Source: Melastoma dodecandrum (taxonomy: Eukaryota; Streptophyta; Magnoliopsida; Myrtales; Melastomataceae). From it: a DNA stretch of 64,000 nucleotides. Shown piece by piece: positions 34,774-43,668 of this stretch. Numbering within the stretch: the first letter of the stretch is position 1; each line of letters begins with the position of its first letter. The notes under the pieces were generated by a model. The model did not search any database and had not been told where the DNA came from. It saw only the letters and a program-made list of their open reading frames with translations. The stretch lies in contig JARUPY010000292.1 in the NCBI GenBank assembly GCA_029817715.1, positions 3,737,001-3,801,000 of the forward strand, given 5' to 3'. A program made the translations under genes and the position numbers.

Positions 34774-35263
34774 GATGTAACGAGCACCGATCAGGTCGTG
34801 AAAGGATAGATGCACAGCATTAATCAGTCCAATCCGTGGATCGGCGCGGGAATCGTCTTTGTGATTTCAAATTTTAATATCAGCGACGAAATCGGTCAGC
34901 AAGGATTATGATCTAAAATTTATCTATTCAAATCTACCATGCTAAATAATACTCGTCGACCGATTGAATATGTCCGCCTATGAGCTGCGAAATCAATTAC
35001 TGCAGAAGGATTAGTTAAAGCACTCGGTTTGCTGGATATCAATTGTCAAGCGATCGAGCCGCCCGTCATACGGCTTCCGTTCGAGCGCTTCGCTCGCCAT
35101 GACGGCGGAGCCGAGGCCATCAACCGGGAACCGGATCCCCCCGTATCGACTGGCCTCCGCAGCGCCCAACGGGGGTGCCGGGATGGCGCCGCGGTGACGT
35201 CGGGCGGTTCTCAGGCCGCACCCCGCACGGGGGCGTGCACCGGCGGTGGCGAGCTGCGGCCCG
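34774..35263. other. Non-coding interval upstream of the TonB receptor gene
   Basis: About 490 bp between the receptor start and the dut stop. Bases 34840-35040 are very AT-rich for this genome (for example TTTCAAATTTTAATATC and GATCTAAAATTTATC), which fits a promoter region with iron-regulator sites or foreign DNA. I cannot name a specific operator. Bases 35041-35263 return to high GC and contain no supported gene. Confidence 0.5.
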
Positions 35264-35734
35264 CTATCGCCCGCTCGACCCGAACCCGCCCGCTCCGCGC
35301 GCCGAGCCCGGACCGGGCTCGTCCGCCAGCACGGTCAGGATCGGCCGGGTGATCCGCGTGAACACCAATTGGGCGATCCGCTCGCCCGGCTCGATCCGGA
35401 TCGGGGCGGACTCGTCGCGGTTCCAGGCGGAGACCATCAGCGGCCCCTCGTAATCCGCATCGATCACGCCGGTGCCGTTGCCCAGCACCAGTCCCTCCCG
35501 GTGGCCGCGGCCGGACCGCGGGAAGATCAGCCCGCACCAGGCGGGATCGCGGATCAGCACGCGAAATCCGGCGGGGATCAAAGCCGGCTTCCCCTGCGGC
35601 GGCAGATCCAGCGGCGCGTCGAGGCAGGCATGCAGGTCGAGGCCCGCCGCCGCCGCGGAGCCCCAGCGCGGGAACCCCCAGGCTGGAAGCCTCGGGTCGA
35701 GGAGGTGCAGGCCGACCTCCGGCAGGTCGCTCAC
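35264..35734 (-). CDS. dut: Deoxyuridine 5'-triphosphate nucleotidohydrolase (dUTPase)
   Basis: A 156-residue trimeric dUTPase that hydrolyses dUTP to dUMP. All five family motifs are present: AGLDLHA, PRSGRG, GVIDADYEGPL with the catalytic Asp, ERIAQLVF and the C-terminal GGFGSSGR. The start is GTG 35734, overlapping the stop of the CoA-ester lyase gene (GTGA). Length matches bacterial dUTPases. Confidence 0.95.
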   Translation of the reverse strand: MSDLPEVGLHLLDPRLPAWGFPRWGSAAAAGLDLHACLDAPLDLPPQGKPALIPAGFRVLIRDPAWCGLIFPRSGRGHREGLVLGNGTGVIDADYEGPLMVSAWNRDESAPIRIEPGERIAQLVFTRITRPILTVLADEPGPGSARGAGGFGSSGR

Positions 35735-36615
35735 GCGCCGAGCCGCGCGATCGCCTCGGCGAGCGCCAGGATGCGCCGAGCCGACTCGACGTGGAGGCGC
35801 TCGACCATCTGACCCTCCACGGCGACGACGCCGTGCCCGCGGTTCTCCGGGGCGTCGAACACGTCGAGCATCCGACGCGCGCCCGCCACCGCCTCGGCGC
35901 TCGGCCCGAAGGTGGCGTTGGCCGGGCCGATCTGGCTCGGGTGGATCAGCATCTTGCCATCGAAGCCGAGGTCGCGGCCCTGGGCGCACTCGGCCTCGAA
36001 CCCGGCCGCGTCCTTCAGGTCGGTGAAGACGCCGTCGATCGCCTCGATCTCGTAGGCCCGCGCGGCGGCGAGCACCGTCATCAGCCAGGGGATCAGAGTG
36101 GCGCGTCCGGGCGGCGGGATGCGGGCCGCCTTCAGGAGGTCGTTCGGGCCGATCACCAGGGCGGCGAGCCGTCCGTCGACGTCCCGCGCCGCGCCGGCGA
36201 TCTCGGCGGCGTTCACCACCGCCATCGGCGTCTCGATCATCGCCCAGACGCGGGTCGCCTGGGGGGCGCCCAGTCGGCGCAGGCGGGATCCGACGGCGAT
36301 CAGCGTGTCGGAGGTGCGCACCTTCGGCACCAGGATGGCGTCCGGGGCGGCGGGGGCGAGGGCCACGAGGTCGGCCTCGCCCTCCTCGGTCTCGGGCGGG
36401 TTGATCCGCACCACGACCTCGCGCCGCCCGAAGCCCCGGGCGGCCACCGCCTGGGCGACCTGCGCGCGGGCCGCTTCCTTGGCCTCCGGGGCCGTCCCGT
36501 CCTCGAGGTCGATCAGGATCACGTCGGCGGGGAGCGTCTGCGCCTTTTCCAGCGCCCGCGCGTTGGAGCCGGGCATCGCCAGGACGCTGCGGCGGGGACG
36601 GATCTCGCTCATCAC
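35731..36615 (-). CDS. HpcH/HpaI aldolase family CoA-ester lyase (CitE-like)
   Basis: A 294-residue TIM-barrel enzyme of the citrate lyase beta/malyl-CoA lyase group. RPRRSVLAMPGSNARALEKA, DVILIDLEDGTAPEAKEAAR with metal-binding acids, RVWAMIETPMAVVN and GKMLIHPSQIGPANATFGPS mark the family. It could be a malyl-CoA lyase, malyl-CoA thioesterase or citramalyl-CoA lyase. The main serine-cycle malyl-CoA lyase of methylotrophs is a longer protein, so this is probably a paralogue. Coupled to dut by a 4-bp overlap. Confidence 0.88.
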   Translation of the reverse strand: MMSEIRPRRSVLAMPGSNARALEKAQTLPADVILIDLEDGTAPEAKEAARAQVAQAVAARGFGRREVVVRINPPETEEGEADLVALAPAAPDAILVPKVRTSDTLIAVGSRLRRLGAPQATRVWAMIETPMAVVNAAEIAGAARDVDGRLAALVIGPNDLLKAARIPPPGRATLIPWLMTVLAAARAYEIEAIDGVFTDLKDAAGFEAECAQGRDLGFDGKMLIHPSQIGPANATFGPSAEAVAGARRMLDVFDAPENRGHGVVAVEGQMVERLHVESARRILALAEAIARLGA

Positions 36616-36713
36616 GCTTCTCCCGGGGCTGCGGCGCCCGCCGCGACGCGGATAGCTGTCCGCGCGCGGAGGGGCAAGAACCGCCGGGGACGCGGCCGGC
36701 GGGGAGACACGAC

Positions 36714-37466
36714 ATGGCGCGGTGGATCGCGGGACTGGACGGCTGCCGGGGCGCCTGGGCGGGGGCCCTGATCGATCTCGACGACCCCGCGCGGCATCGC
36801 TGCGCCCTGTTCCCGGACGTCGCCGACGTCCTGGATGCGCCGGAGCAGCCGCTCGTCGTCGGGATCGACGTGCCGATCGGCCTGCCCGACCGGATCCTCG
36901 GCGGCGGGCGCGCGGCCGATCGCGCGGCGCGCGCCAAGCTCGGCCCGGCGCGGTCGTCGGTCTTCCCGATGCCGCCGCGGGCCGCCGTCTACGCGGCCGA
37001 TTACGAGGCCGCCAAGGCCGCCTCCCGCGCCGCCAGCGAGCCGCCCTTCGCGCCCTCGATCCAGGGGTTCAACATCTTCCGCTACGTTCGCGCGGTCGAC
37101 ACGCTGCTTCGGGCGCGCCCGGAGGTGCGGAGCCGTCTCTACGAGGTCCATCCGGAGGTCGCGTTTCACGCCCTCAACGGTGACCGGCCCCTCGGCCTGC
37201 CGAAGAAGGGGCGCGATGCCCGGCGGGGCCTCGACCTCCGGCGGGCGCTTCTCGCGGCGGCGGGGCTGCCAGGGGCGCTGCTCGACGCCCGCGTCAAGGG
37301 CGTGCCCGAAGACGACCACCTCGATTCTCTGGCCGCACTGGTGGTGGCGGCCGACATCCTCGCGGGGCGGGCCTTGCCCCTCCCCGATCCGCCGGCGCAG
37401 GATGGGCACGGTTTGCCCGTGGTGATCTGGGCGCCGGCCGTGCGGACCTGTCCGACGACCCCGTAA
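36714..37466 (+). CDS. DUF429 family protein (predicted RNase H-like nuclease)
   Basis: A 250-residue protein with IAGLDGCRGAWAGALIDL at the start, VVGIDVPIGLPDR, SSVFPMPPRAAVY and the later EVHPEVAFHALNG plus EDDHLDSLAALVVA. This acidic pattern is that of DUF429, predicted to be RNase H-like. Experimental function is not known to me. Divergent from the CoA-ester lyase gene. Confidence 0.9.
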   Translation: MARWIAGLDGCRGAWAGALIDLDDPARHRCALFPDVADVLDAPEQPLVVGIDVPIGLPDRILGGGRAADRAARAKLGPARSSVFPMPPRAAVYAADYEAAKAASRAASEPPFAPSIQGFNIFRYVRAVDTLLRARPEVRSRLYEVHPEVAFHALNGDRPLGLPKKGRDARRGLDLRRALLAAAGLPGALLDARVKGVPEDDHLDSLAALVVAADILAGRALPLPDPPAQDGHGLPVVIWAPAVRTCPTTP

Positions 37467-37478
37467 ATCCCGTCGGCT

Positions 37479-37976
37479 TCAGCGCGACGAAGCCATGGCC
37501 GGCGGCGGCTTGAACGCGCCGCGCCATTCAGTGGTCTGATCGGTCTGCGACGCGAAGACGGTGGTAAACGATCCGGTGCCCTTCAGGCCCGCCAACGCCC
37601 CTGTCGCCTTCGCGACCTTGAACGTGCCCATGGCGGTGACCCGCCCCAGCGCGTCTGTCGCCACACGGCCCGTGTAGGGGCTCGTCGCCGTCCCGTTCGG
37701 CGTGGCGAAGGTAATGGTGCCCTTCAGCGGCCCCTGGCCGCTGTCCATCGTCACCGATTCGACGATGGTGACCTGCGCGTTGTCGAGGGGCTGGCCCGGA
37801 CTTCTGTTGATGCCGGAGCCGCGCTCCTCGATCTTCAACTTGCCCGGCGCGATCGGCTGCATGTTCTGGCCGTCGTAGTGCACGGTGAAGGTGCCGCCCA
37901 TCGGCATTGCGGAGGCGCCCGATATCCCGGTCAGAAGCATCAGGGTCGTGGTAGAGAAACGCGGCGCGCCCAGCAT
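37479..37976 (-). CDS. Secreted hypothetical protein
   Basis: A 165-residue exported protein; the signal peptide ends near SGASA. The mature part is rich in Gly and Thr with beta-strand-like stretches (GTFTVHYDGQNMQPIAPGKL, LKGTITFATPNGTATSPYTG, MGTFKVAKATGALAGLKGTG). No cysteines and no named family. Convergent with DUF429, 12 bp apart. A periplasmic or surface beta-sandwich protein is plausible. Confidence 0.65.
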   Translation of the reverse strand: MLGAPRFSTTTLMLLTGISGASAMPMGGTFTVHYDGQNMQPIAPGKLKIEERGSGINRSPGQPLDNAQVTIVESVTMDSGQGPLKGTITFATPNGTATSPYTGRVATDALGRVTAMGTFKVAKATGALAGLKGTGSFTTVFASQTDQTTEWRGAFKPPPAMASSR

Positions 37977-38400
37977 CGGACATCCCCCCTCGGATCGATC
38001 TTGGATGATCTGCGCACTTGTTTGGTGCGAATATTACATTCGATCCGGTACTCGTCGATGTCAATGCAGAAATTCAAAAATAGTGCAGTATTTAAAGATC
38101 TCTATGCTCTGCACGTTCGGGCGGCCGATGTAATCCTGCGCCTTTGGGTCTCCGGAGAGACGAGCCCGGCAATCTGTGACACGCGGCGGAGTCCGTGTGG
38201 CTGCGAGAGCCCGGAGCGCGGCGATGCGCCAAGGCCATATGCAGTCGCGCGTCACGCCCGACACCGGTTCGTCGCGCCACCTTCGCACCAGGGGCGGAAA
38301 AGGCGCGAGCGAGAATTTCCGAAGCAGGGCAGGCGCCGTCGTGCGGGTAGCTGAACGGTGTCGGTGTCCGGCGCGCACGTCTCGCCCTAGCTCTGGTCGC
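37977..38400. other. Non-coding interval
   Basis: About 420 bp between divergent genes. A moderately AT-rich patch (38025-38110) probably holds promoters. No gene or repeat recognised. Confidence 0.5.
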
Positions 38401-38916
38401 ATGAGCGCCGCGAACCCTCCCCCGATCCGTCATATCGCCCGGGCGATCGTCCTCGACCCGCAGGACCGGATCCTGCTGATCGCCTACGCGTCGGTCCACG
38501 CCAAGGCACCGGACGGGACGCCGCTGCGGTTCTGGTTCATGCCCGGCGGCGGCCTGGAACCCGGCGAGGACCACGTCACGGCCTGCCGCCGTGAGCTGGA
38601 GGAGGAGATCGGCCGCAGCGATGTGGCGATCGGCCCGCAGGTCGGTGCCTGCGATGGCCCGTTCCACCTGTTCCGCCAGCCCCGGGACGCCCGCGAGCGC
38701 TATTTCCTCGTCCGCCTGCCCGATGACCGGGTGGACACCAGCCGACTCGCGGAGACAGAGGACAATCCCGTGCTCGGGACCCGCTGGTGGCCGATCGCCG
38801 AGCTGCGCGCCAGCCGCGATCGCGTCGAGCCGGCCGGGCTCGCCGAGCTCGCCGCCGAAGTCGCGCGCGGGACTATTCCACCCCAGCCGCGCGTTCTGAC
38901 TTGGCAGGATCCTTGA
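38401..38916 (+). CDS. Nudix hydrolase
   Basis: A 171-residue Nudix protein. The box is GGGLEPGEDHVTACRRELEE followed by EIGR, matching Gx5Ex7REUxEExGU. The flanks ARAIVLDPQDRILLIAY and FWFMPGGG are typical. Substrate (a nucleoside diphosphate derivative) is unknown. The frame is open upstream to 38176; ATG 38401 precedes the first strand. Confidence 0.9.
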   Translation: MSAANPPPIRHIARAIVLDPQDRILLIAYASVHAKAPDGTPLRFWFMPGGGLEPGEDHVTACRRELEEEIGRSDVAIGPQVGACDGPFHLFRQPRDARERYFLVRLPDDRVDTSRLAETEDNPVLGTRWWPIAELRASRDRVEPAGLAELAAEVARGTIPPQPRVLTWQDP

Positions 38917-38961
38917 GTTCCACTCCGCGATACGCGGTTTCCTCTAACCGGAGACGAGACG

Positions 38962-39627
38962 ATGTTCCCCATCTACCTGACCGAAGGGTACCGGTCGTTC
39001 CTGCAGGACCGGTTTCCCCACGAGCGTCGCCGCTTCGCGCAGCTGGCCTCCTCGCAGACCCCTGAGATCCTGATCATCAGCTGCTGCGACAGCCGGGTCT
39101 CCCCCAGCGCGATCTTCGATGCCGGGCCGGGCGAGCTGTTCACGATCCGCAACGTCGCCAACCTCGTGCCGCCCTATCAGCCGGACGAGAACTATCACGG
39201 CACCTCCGCGGCCCTGGAATTCGCCGTCCAGGCCCTGGAGGTGAAGCACATCGTCGTGCTCGGCCACGCCACCTGCGGCGGCGTGAAGGCCTATGCCCAG
39301 AAGGCCAAGCCGCTCTCCGAGGGCAACTTCATCGGCAAATGGGTCTCGCTGGTGGAGCCCGCGGCTGCGAAGGCCGGTGATCCCGAGGCGCCGAACTACC
39401 TGACGCGCCTCGAATACGCCGTCGTGGCGCAGGGTCTCGAGAACCTGATGACCTTCCCGTTCGTGAAGGAGCGGGTCGAGGACGGCCGCCTGGAACTCCA
39501 CGGCGCGCATTTCGGCGTGGCGAGCGGATCCCTCGTCGTGCGCGACCCGGAGACCGGCGAGTTCAAGCCGCCGCTGGATACCGCCGGGCTCGCCGTCCGT
39601 TCGGTCGCCGCCATCGCGTGCGACTGA
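38962..39627 (+). CDS. Beta-class carbonic anhydrase
   Basis: A 221-residue zinc enzyme interconverting CO2 and bicarbonate. Ligands are Cys 41, Asp 43 and Arg 45 in SCCDSRVSP, His 102 and Cys 105 in LGHATCGGVKA. The bicarbonate-handling segment FTIRNVANLVPPY is present. Function may be bicarbonate supply for carboxylation reactions. 46 bp after the Nudix gene on the same strand. Confidence 0.95.
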   Translation: MFPIYLTEGYRSFLQDRFPHERRRFAQLASSQTPEILIISCCDSRVSPSAIFDAGPGELFTIRNVANLVPPYQPDENYHGTSAALEFAVQALEVKHIVVLGHATCGGVKAYAQKAKPLSEGNFIGKWVSLVEPAAAKAGDPEAPNYLTRLEYAVVAQGLENLMTFPFVKERVEDGRLELHGAHFGVASGSLVVRDPETGEFKPPLDTAGLAVRSVAAIACD

Positions 39628-39641
39628 GGACCGTCGCCCAC

Positions 39642-39671
39642 AAAAAAGGCGGCGGGCTCGCACCCGCCGCC
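39642..39671 (-). terminator. Intrinsic terminator of the DUF4142 gene
   Basis: On the minus strand: a perfect 9-bp stem (39663-39671 with 39648-39656), 6-nt loop, then six T residues (A run at 39642-39647 on plus). It can also act on the convergent carbonic anhydrase transcript, though without a T-run in that direction. Confidence 0.88.
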
Positions 39672-39719
39672 CGTCGGCCCGGTCTCGGCCGGGCCGCGCA
39701 TCTTACGAACCTGCCGATC

Positions 39720-40424
39720 TTACAGGGCGCCGGGCAGACGCTGGGCCTGCTCATAGTGCATCTGTAGGGCCGGCAGGGCCTGCTGGGCGTAGTTGCGCAG
39801 GGCCGGGTTCGGACCACCCTGGGCGTAGGCCTGGGTCATCGCGATGTCCATCTGGTGGGCCTGGATCTGCTGCGTCGCGTAGAGGCGGTCGAAACGCGGA
39901 CCGGAAGGGGCCGCCGAGAGCTGCGACAGCATCGCCTGCTGCTCGGGGCTGGGGGCCACGAGGGTGGACGCGCCCGTGGCAACGACGTCGCCGCGACCGA
40001 TCTGACCGCCCGCCGCGGCGCCGCGCGCCGCGCCGGTGCCCACGCCCTGCAGGCCGCCGACCGGCCCGCCCGACAGCGTGCCGCCGACTGCGCCGGTCGC
40101 CGCGCCCACACCGGCGCCGACGGCGCTGCCCGCCACCGCGATCGGCGCCGTGATCAGCCCGCCGAGGCCCGGATCGCCACCTGCCATCGCGCCGGGCTGA
40201 CCGCCGGCGAGCGCCACGTTGGCGGCGCGGTGATCGCGGATCACCTCCTGGGCGTAGGACCGGACCCGCGGGTTGCGCGACTTCGACAGGGCGATCTGCG
40301 ACGACTGGATCTCGAAGGCGTTCGCCTGCATCGACTGAAGCCGGAAGTCATTGGCGCTCTGCGCCAGGGCCGGGGTCGACAGCGCCAGGACGAGCGCGGA
40401 GGCGGCGGCGTAGTTCTTCAGCAT
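39720..40424 (-). CDS. DUF4142 domain protein with a Gly/Ala-rich insertion
   Basis: A 234-residue exported protein. Signal peptide ends at ALAQ. DUF4142 helices are seen in two halves: residues 22-72 (FRLQSMQANAFEIQSSQIAL, SYAQEVIRDHRAANVAL) and 168-230 (FDRLYATQQIQAHQMDIAMT, LRNYAQQALPALQMHYEQAQ). Between them lies ~90 residues of Gly, Ala, Pro and Val repeats (GAGVGAATGAVGGTLSGGPV). DUF4142 is a ferritin-like periplasmic fold of unknown function. The start has GAGG 7 nt upstream. Confidence 0.82.
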   Translation of the reverse strand: MLKNYAAASALVLALSTPALAQSANDFRLQSMQANAFEIQSSQIALSKSRNPRVRSYAQEVIRDHRAANVALAGGQPGAMAGGDPGLGGLITAPIAVAGSAVGAGVGAATGAVGGTLSGGPVGGLQGVGTGAARGAAAGGQIGRGDVVATGASTLVAPSPEQQAMLSQLSAAPSGPRFDRLYATQQIQAHQMDIAMTQAYAQGGPNPALRNYAQQALPALQMHYEQAQRLPGAL

Positions 40425-40843
40425 CGGAAACCTCGTTTCGAAGTGGACGCGCGAACGGTCATGGTGCATCCCATGCGGCCGGGCGGTAGTCCCCGCCGAC
40501 GCGTTCGCGGATTGGTGCGTCAACGGAGCCATCGCCCTATGGTTCCTGCCGTTTTTGCCTTGGGGCGGGCCGGGTCTGGGCTCGGACGATGCGGTCGGGT
40601 CGCCCAGCACCCCGGCCTTCTCCCGCTCGGTCTCCTCCTCCAGATGGAGAGGTGTGAATTTCGTGGTCCGCACGCGAGCGGGGGTCTGTCGCGGTCCGGG
40701 ACCTCGCTCCGCCGTGCCATTGGCGGCCTCCAGCCCTTCTCGAGACCCACCACAACCGGCAGAAGCGGAAGGGATCGGTCCGGAGCCGGCACGTCGCCCG
40801 TTCGTAGGAAGGCCGCGATCCCGGCGATCCAATTGGCCACCCC
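40425..40843. other. Non-coding interval
   Basis: About 420 bp between divergent genes. I see no gene with start signal or family features and no repeat. It should contain promoters for both neighbours. Confidence 0.45.
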
Positions 40844-41929
40844 GTGATTCTGGTCGGCGTCCAGATCCTGCGCGCCGTGGCCGCCCTGATGGTGGTCTGG
40901 CACCACGCCCGTCACGAGGCCGGTCTGATGGCGGCGCGCGGTGCCGGCCCGGATCTCGATCCACACACCCTGCTGCCTTGGTGGGGCGGGGTCGATCTGT
41001 TCTTCGTGATCTCCGGCTTCGTCATCGTCCTGGCGAGCGAGCGCCTGTTCGGGGCACCGGGCGGCCGGGCTCGATTTCTGGCGCACCGGATCGCCCGGGT
41101 GGTGCCGCTCTACTGGCTGGTGAGCCTCCTCTATCTCGCCCTCGCCCTGGCGCGGCCCGAACTCCTCGGGGAGGCGGCAGCCCTCGTCCAGGATCCCGCC
41201 GCCCTTCTGGCCAGCTTCCTGTTCTGGCCGGCCGCCCGGCCGGACGGCACGGTTCAGCCGCTCTACGGATTGGGCTGGACCCTGAACTACGAGGCCTTCT
41301 TCTACGCCCTCTTCGCCCTCGGGCTCGGCTTCGGCCTGCGCGGCGCCGTCGCGTGGCTGGCCGCGGTCCTGGCGCTCCTCGTCGGCGCCGGGGCCTGCGT
41401 GCCGGAGCTGGCGCTGCCGCTCCGCTTCTGGGCGGACCCGATCGTGCTCGAATTCGCCGCCGGCGCGGGGCTCGCCCTCGCCTACCGCGAGGGCTTTCGG
41501 CCGTCCGCCGCGAGCCGTCTCGGGCTCGCCGGTTTCGGTATCCTCGGCCTCCTTCTCTCCGCACGCGTCCTGGCGGGCCTCGACAGCGCGGACGGGTTCG
41601 TGCGGCCGCTCCTCGTGGGCGTGCCGGCGGCCCTGCTGGTGGCATCCGCCCTGGGGCCGGGACGGGACGCCGGCGCGGTCGCGCGGCTGTCGGCCCCGGC
41701 GCGCGGTCTCGCGGCGCTCGGGGATGCGTCCTACGCCCTCTACCTCGTGCATCCCTTCGCCCTGCGCCTCGTGCGCGAGGGTCTGGTCCGATCCGGCCTC
41801 GCGTCGGCTGTCCATCCCTGGGGCTGGATGGTCCTGATGCTGGCGGCGAGCGTCGCGGCGGCGCTGCTGGTCCACCGATGCGTGGAGAGGCCGCTGACCC
41901 GCCGGCTCCGCGCCCTCCTCGATCCCTGA
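40844..41929 (+). CDS. Acyltransferase family 3 (OafA/YrhL-like) membrane protein
   Basis: A 361-residue polytopic protein with about ten hydrophobic helices. The N-terminal VGVQILRAVAALMVVWHHAR carries the conserved His of the family, and GVDLFFVISGFVIVLASERL is the classic RxxxFFxxSGF-type segment. GWTLNYEAFFYALFALGLGF follows. These enzymes O-acylate surface sugars. The start is GTG 40844. Substrate unknown. Confidence 0.88.
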   Translation: MILVGVQILRAVAALMVVWHHARHEAGLMAARGAGPDLDPHTLLPWWGGVDLFFVISGFVIVLASERLFGAPGGRARFLAHRIARVVPLYWLVSLLYLALALARPELLGEAAALVQDPAALLASFLFWPAARPDGTVQPLYGLGWTLNYEAFFYALFALGLGFGLRGAVAWLAAVLALLVGAGACVPELALPLRFWADPIVLEFAAGAGLALAYREGFRPSAASRLGLAGFGILGLLLSARVLAGLDSADGFVRPLLVGVPAALLVASALGPGRDAGAVARLSAPARGLAALGDASYALYLVHPFALRLVREGLVRSGLASAVHPWGWMVLMLAASVAAALLVHRCVERPLTRRLRALLDP

Positions 41930-42017
41930 GGCGGGCAGAACCGTGTGGGCGCCGCCTCGCACCCGGTTCCCCACGGACGCCGGCCGGATTAGCCTCGCCC
42001 CCGAGGAGGACGAAGCC

Positions 42018-42881
42018 ATGAAGACGCTGCTCGTACCCGTCGCGATGCACGACGCCCTGCCCTCCATGTTCGAGACGACGCGGCTCGCCGCGACGCGCTT
42101 CGGCAGCTTGATCGAGGGCGTATCGCTGCGCCCGGCGCTGGCGGAATATGTCCCCGTCGACATGGTTGGCGGCATGACCTGGCTGCGGGACGAGGAGGCC
42201 GATCGGGCCGAGGCCGAGGAGGCGGGCGGGCGCTTCGTCGCCTTCATGGATGCGGCGGGCATCCCCCGCCACCCCCGCGACGGGATCTGCATACCGGAGC
42301 GGGTGCCGGATGCCGGCCCGCGCTACCGCTGGCGGCAGGACGTGCCGACCGGCGACGCGTTCCTGGGCCAATATGCCCGCCTGTTCTCTGCCACGGTGGT
42401 CGGCCGCCCGGGCACCTCCGACAACGCCCCGCGGATGACCACCTTCGAGACCGCGCTGTTCGAGAGCGGCCGTCCGATCCTGCTCGCGCCGCCGACGGCG
42501 CCCGCGACCCTCGGCGACGCGATCCTGATCGCCTGGAACGGCTCGACCGAGACCGCCCGGGCGGTCGCCTTCGCGATGCCGTTCCTGCGCAAGGCCCAGC
42601 GGGTGCTGGTGCTGAGCGTCGAGGGCGGGATGGTTCCGGGCCCGAGCGCGCAGGACCTCGCCCAGGCGCTGGCCTGCGAGGGGGTGGACGCGGCCCATCG
42701 CGCCCTTCCGGCCGGGCGGCGCGCCCCGGGCGAAACCTTCCTGACCGAGGCCAAGGCCTTCGGCTGCGACCTGCTGATCAAGGGGGCCTACACCCAGAGC
42801 CGCCTGCGCCAGATGATCTTCGGCGGCGTCACCAGCCACGTCCTGGCCTACGCCGACATGCCGGTGCTGATGGCGCATTGA
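42018..42881 (+). CDS. Universal stress protein family, tandem-type
   Basis: A 287-residue protein with two USP-like halves. The second half has ILIAWNGSTETARAVAFAMP and CDLLIKGAYTQSRLRQMIFG then TSHVLAYADMPVLMAH, the UspA closing motif. The first half (MKTLLVPVAMHDALPSMFET) is more diverged. ATG 42018 is preceded by an Asp/Glu-rich open stretch and fits the fold start. Ligand binding not assured, as the GxG nucleotide loop is altered. Confidence 0.85.
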   Translation: MKTLLVPVAMHDALPSMFETTRLAATRFGSLIEGVSLRPALAEYVPVDMVGGMTWLRDEEADRAEAEEAGGRFVAFMDAAGIPRHPRDGICIPERVPDAGPRYRWRQDVPTGDAFLGQYARLFSATVVGRPGTSDNAPRMTTFETALFESGRPILLAPPTAPATLGDAILIAWNGSTETARAVAFAMPFLRKAQRVLVLSVEGGMVPGPSAQDLAQALACEGVDAAHRALPAGRRAPGETFLTEAKAFGCDLLIKGAYTQSRLRQMIFGGVTSHVLAYADMPVLMAH

Positions 42882-42975
42882 CGACCCGCGGGCCGCACGC
42901 CTGACGACCCCTCGGGAACCGCGGCACCCCTGTGGCGTTCGGCTCCCGCCTCCGGCCCGAGCGACAAGGAGCCCC

Positions 42976-43593
42976 ATGACGCGCCGCATGACGAGCCCCG
43001 TGAGACGCCTGTTCCTCGCCGCCCTGCTGGCGACCTCCGCGGCCTCCCAAGCCCAGGCGGAGCCGACGCGCCTGCGTTTCCGCGGAACCGTCGTCCGCGC
43101 CGAGGCCGACCGCCTCGAGATCCGCCGGCCCAGCGGCAGCACCCTCGCGGTTCGGATGGATCCCAGGACCCGCATCTACGCGGTGAACGGTTCGGACCTG
43201 CGGTCGATCAAGCCCGAGAGTTACGTCAGCGTGCTCGGCGCCGCCGGGGCGGAACCGCGGCGCGCCACCGCGGTGACGCTGTACTCGCCCTCCGAACGCG
43301 GGTTCGAGGCCGGGACCCAGGCGTGGGATACCGGACCCGGCGCCTCGCTGACCGCCGGCTGGGTCGCCGACGTGCGCGGACTGGCGCCGATGCGGCTGGC
43401 GCTCGCCTATCGCGACGGCCAATCCTCCTTCGAGGTCCCCCGCGACACGCCGGTGACGCAGCTCTCGCCCGGAGAGAAGGCCCAGCTCCAGCCCGGCGCC
43501 GCCGTCACGATCTTCGCCCGGTCGGAGCCGGGCGGCGCCCTCGACGCCGGAACCATCGCGGTGGGTCGACAGGGCGTCATCCCCGGCCTCTGA
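42976..43593 (+). CDS. Secreted hypothetical protein (DUF5666-like beta repeats)
   Basis: A 205-residue exported protein; the signal peptide ends at AQA around residue 28. Two similar beta modules follow: FRGTVVRAEADRLEIRRPSG with RIYAVNGSDLRSIKPESYV, and a later VTPV-like strand set ending TIFARSEPGGALDAGTIAVG. This resembles DUF5666-type domains, a weak match. Function unknown. Confidence 0.65.
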   Translation: MTRRMTSPVRRLFLAALLATSAASQAQAEPTRLRFRGTVVRAEADRLEIRRPSGSTLAVRMDPRTRIYAVNGSDLRSIKPESYVSVLGAAGAEPRRATAVTLYSPSERGFEAGTQAWDTGPGASLTAGWVADVRGLAPMRLALAYRDGQSSFEVPRDTPVTQLSPGEKAQLQPGAAVTIFARSEPGGALDAGTIAVGRQGVIPGL

Positions 43594-43668
43594 AACGGTT
43601 TCGGGCTGCGTCACCGTTCCCGGGCCTGGACCGCGCGCGGCACGCGAAGCTGCGCTACATCGGTCGCG

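Noticed and set aside
40425..40843. Long open frames on both strands in this gap
   Set aside because: Arg/Pro-rich products without start signals or motifs; typical of GC-rich non-coding DNA.
42924..42939. Fourth sigma-54-like site (CGGCACCCCTGTGGCG)
   Set aside because: Spacing fits, but the -12 element reads TGGC in place of TTGC and the downstream secreted protein has no nitrogen link.
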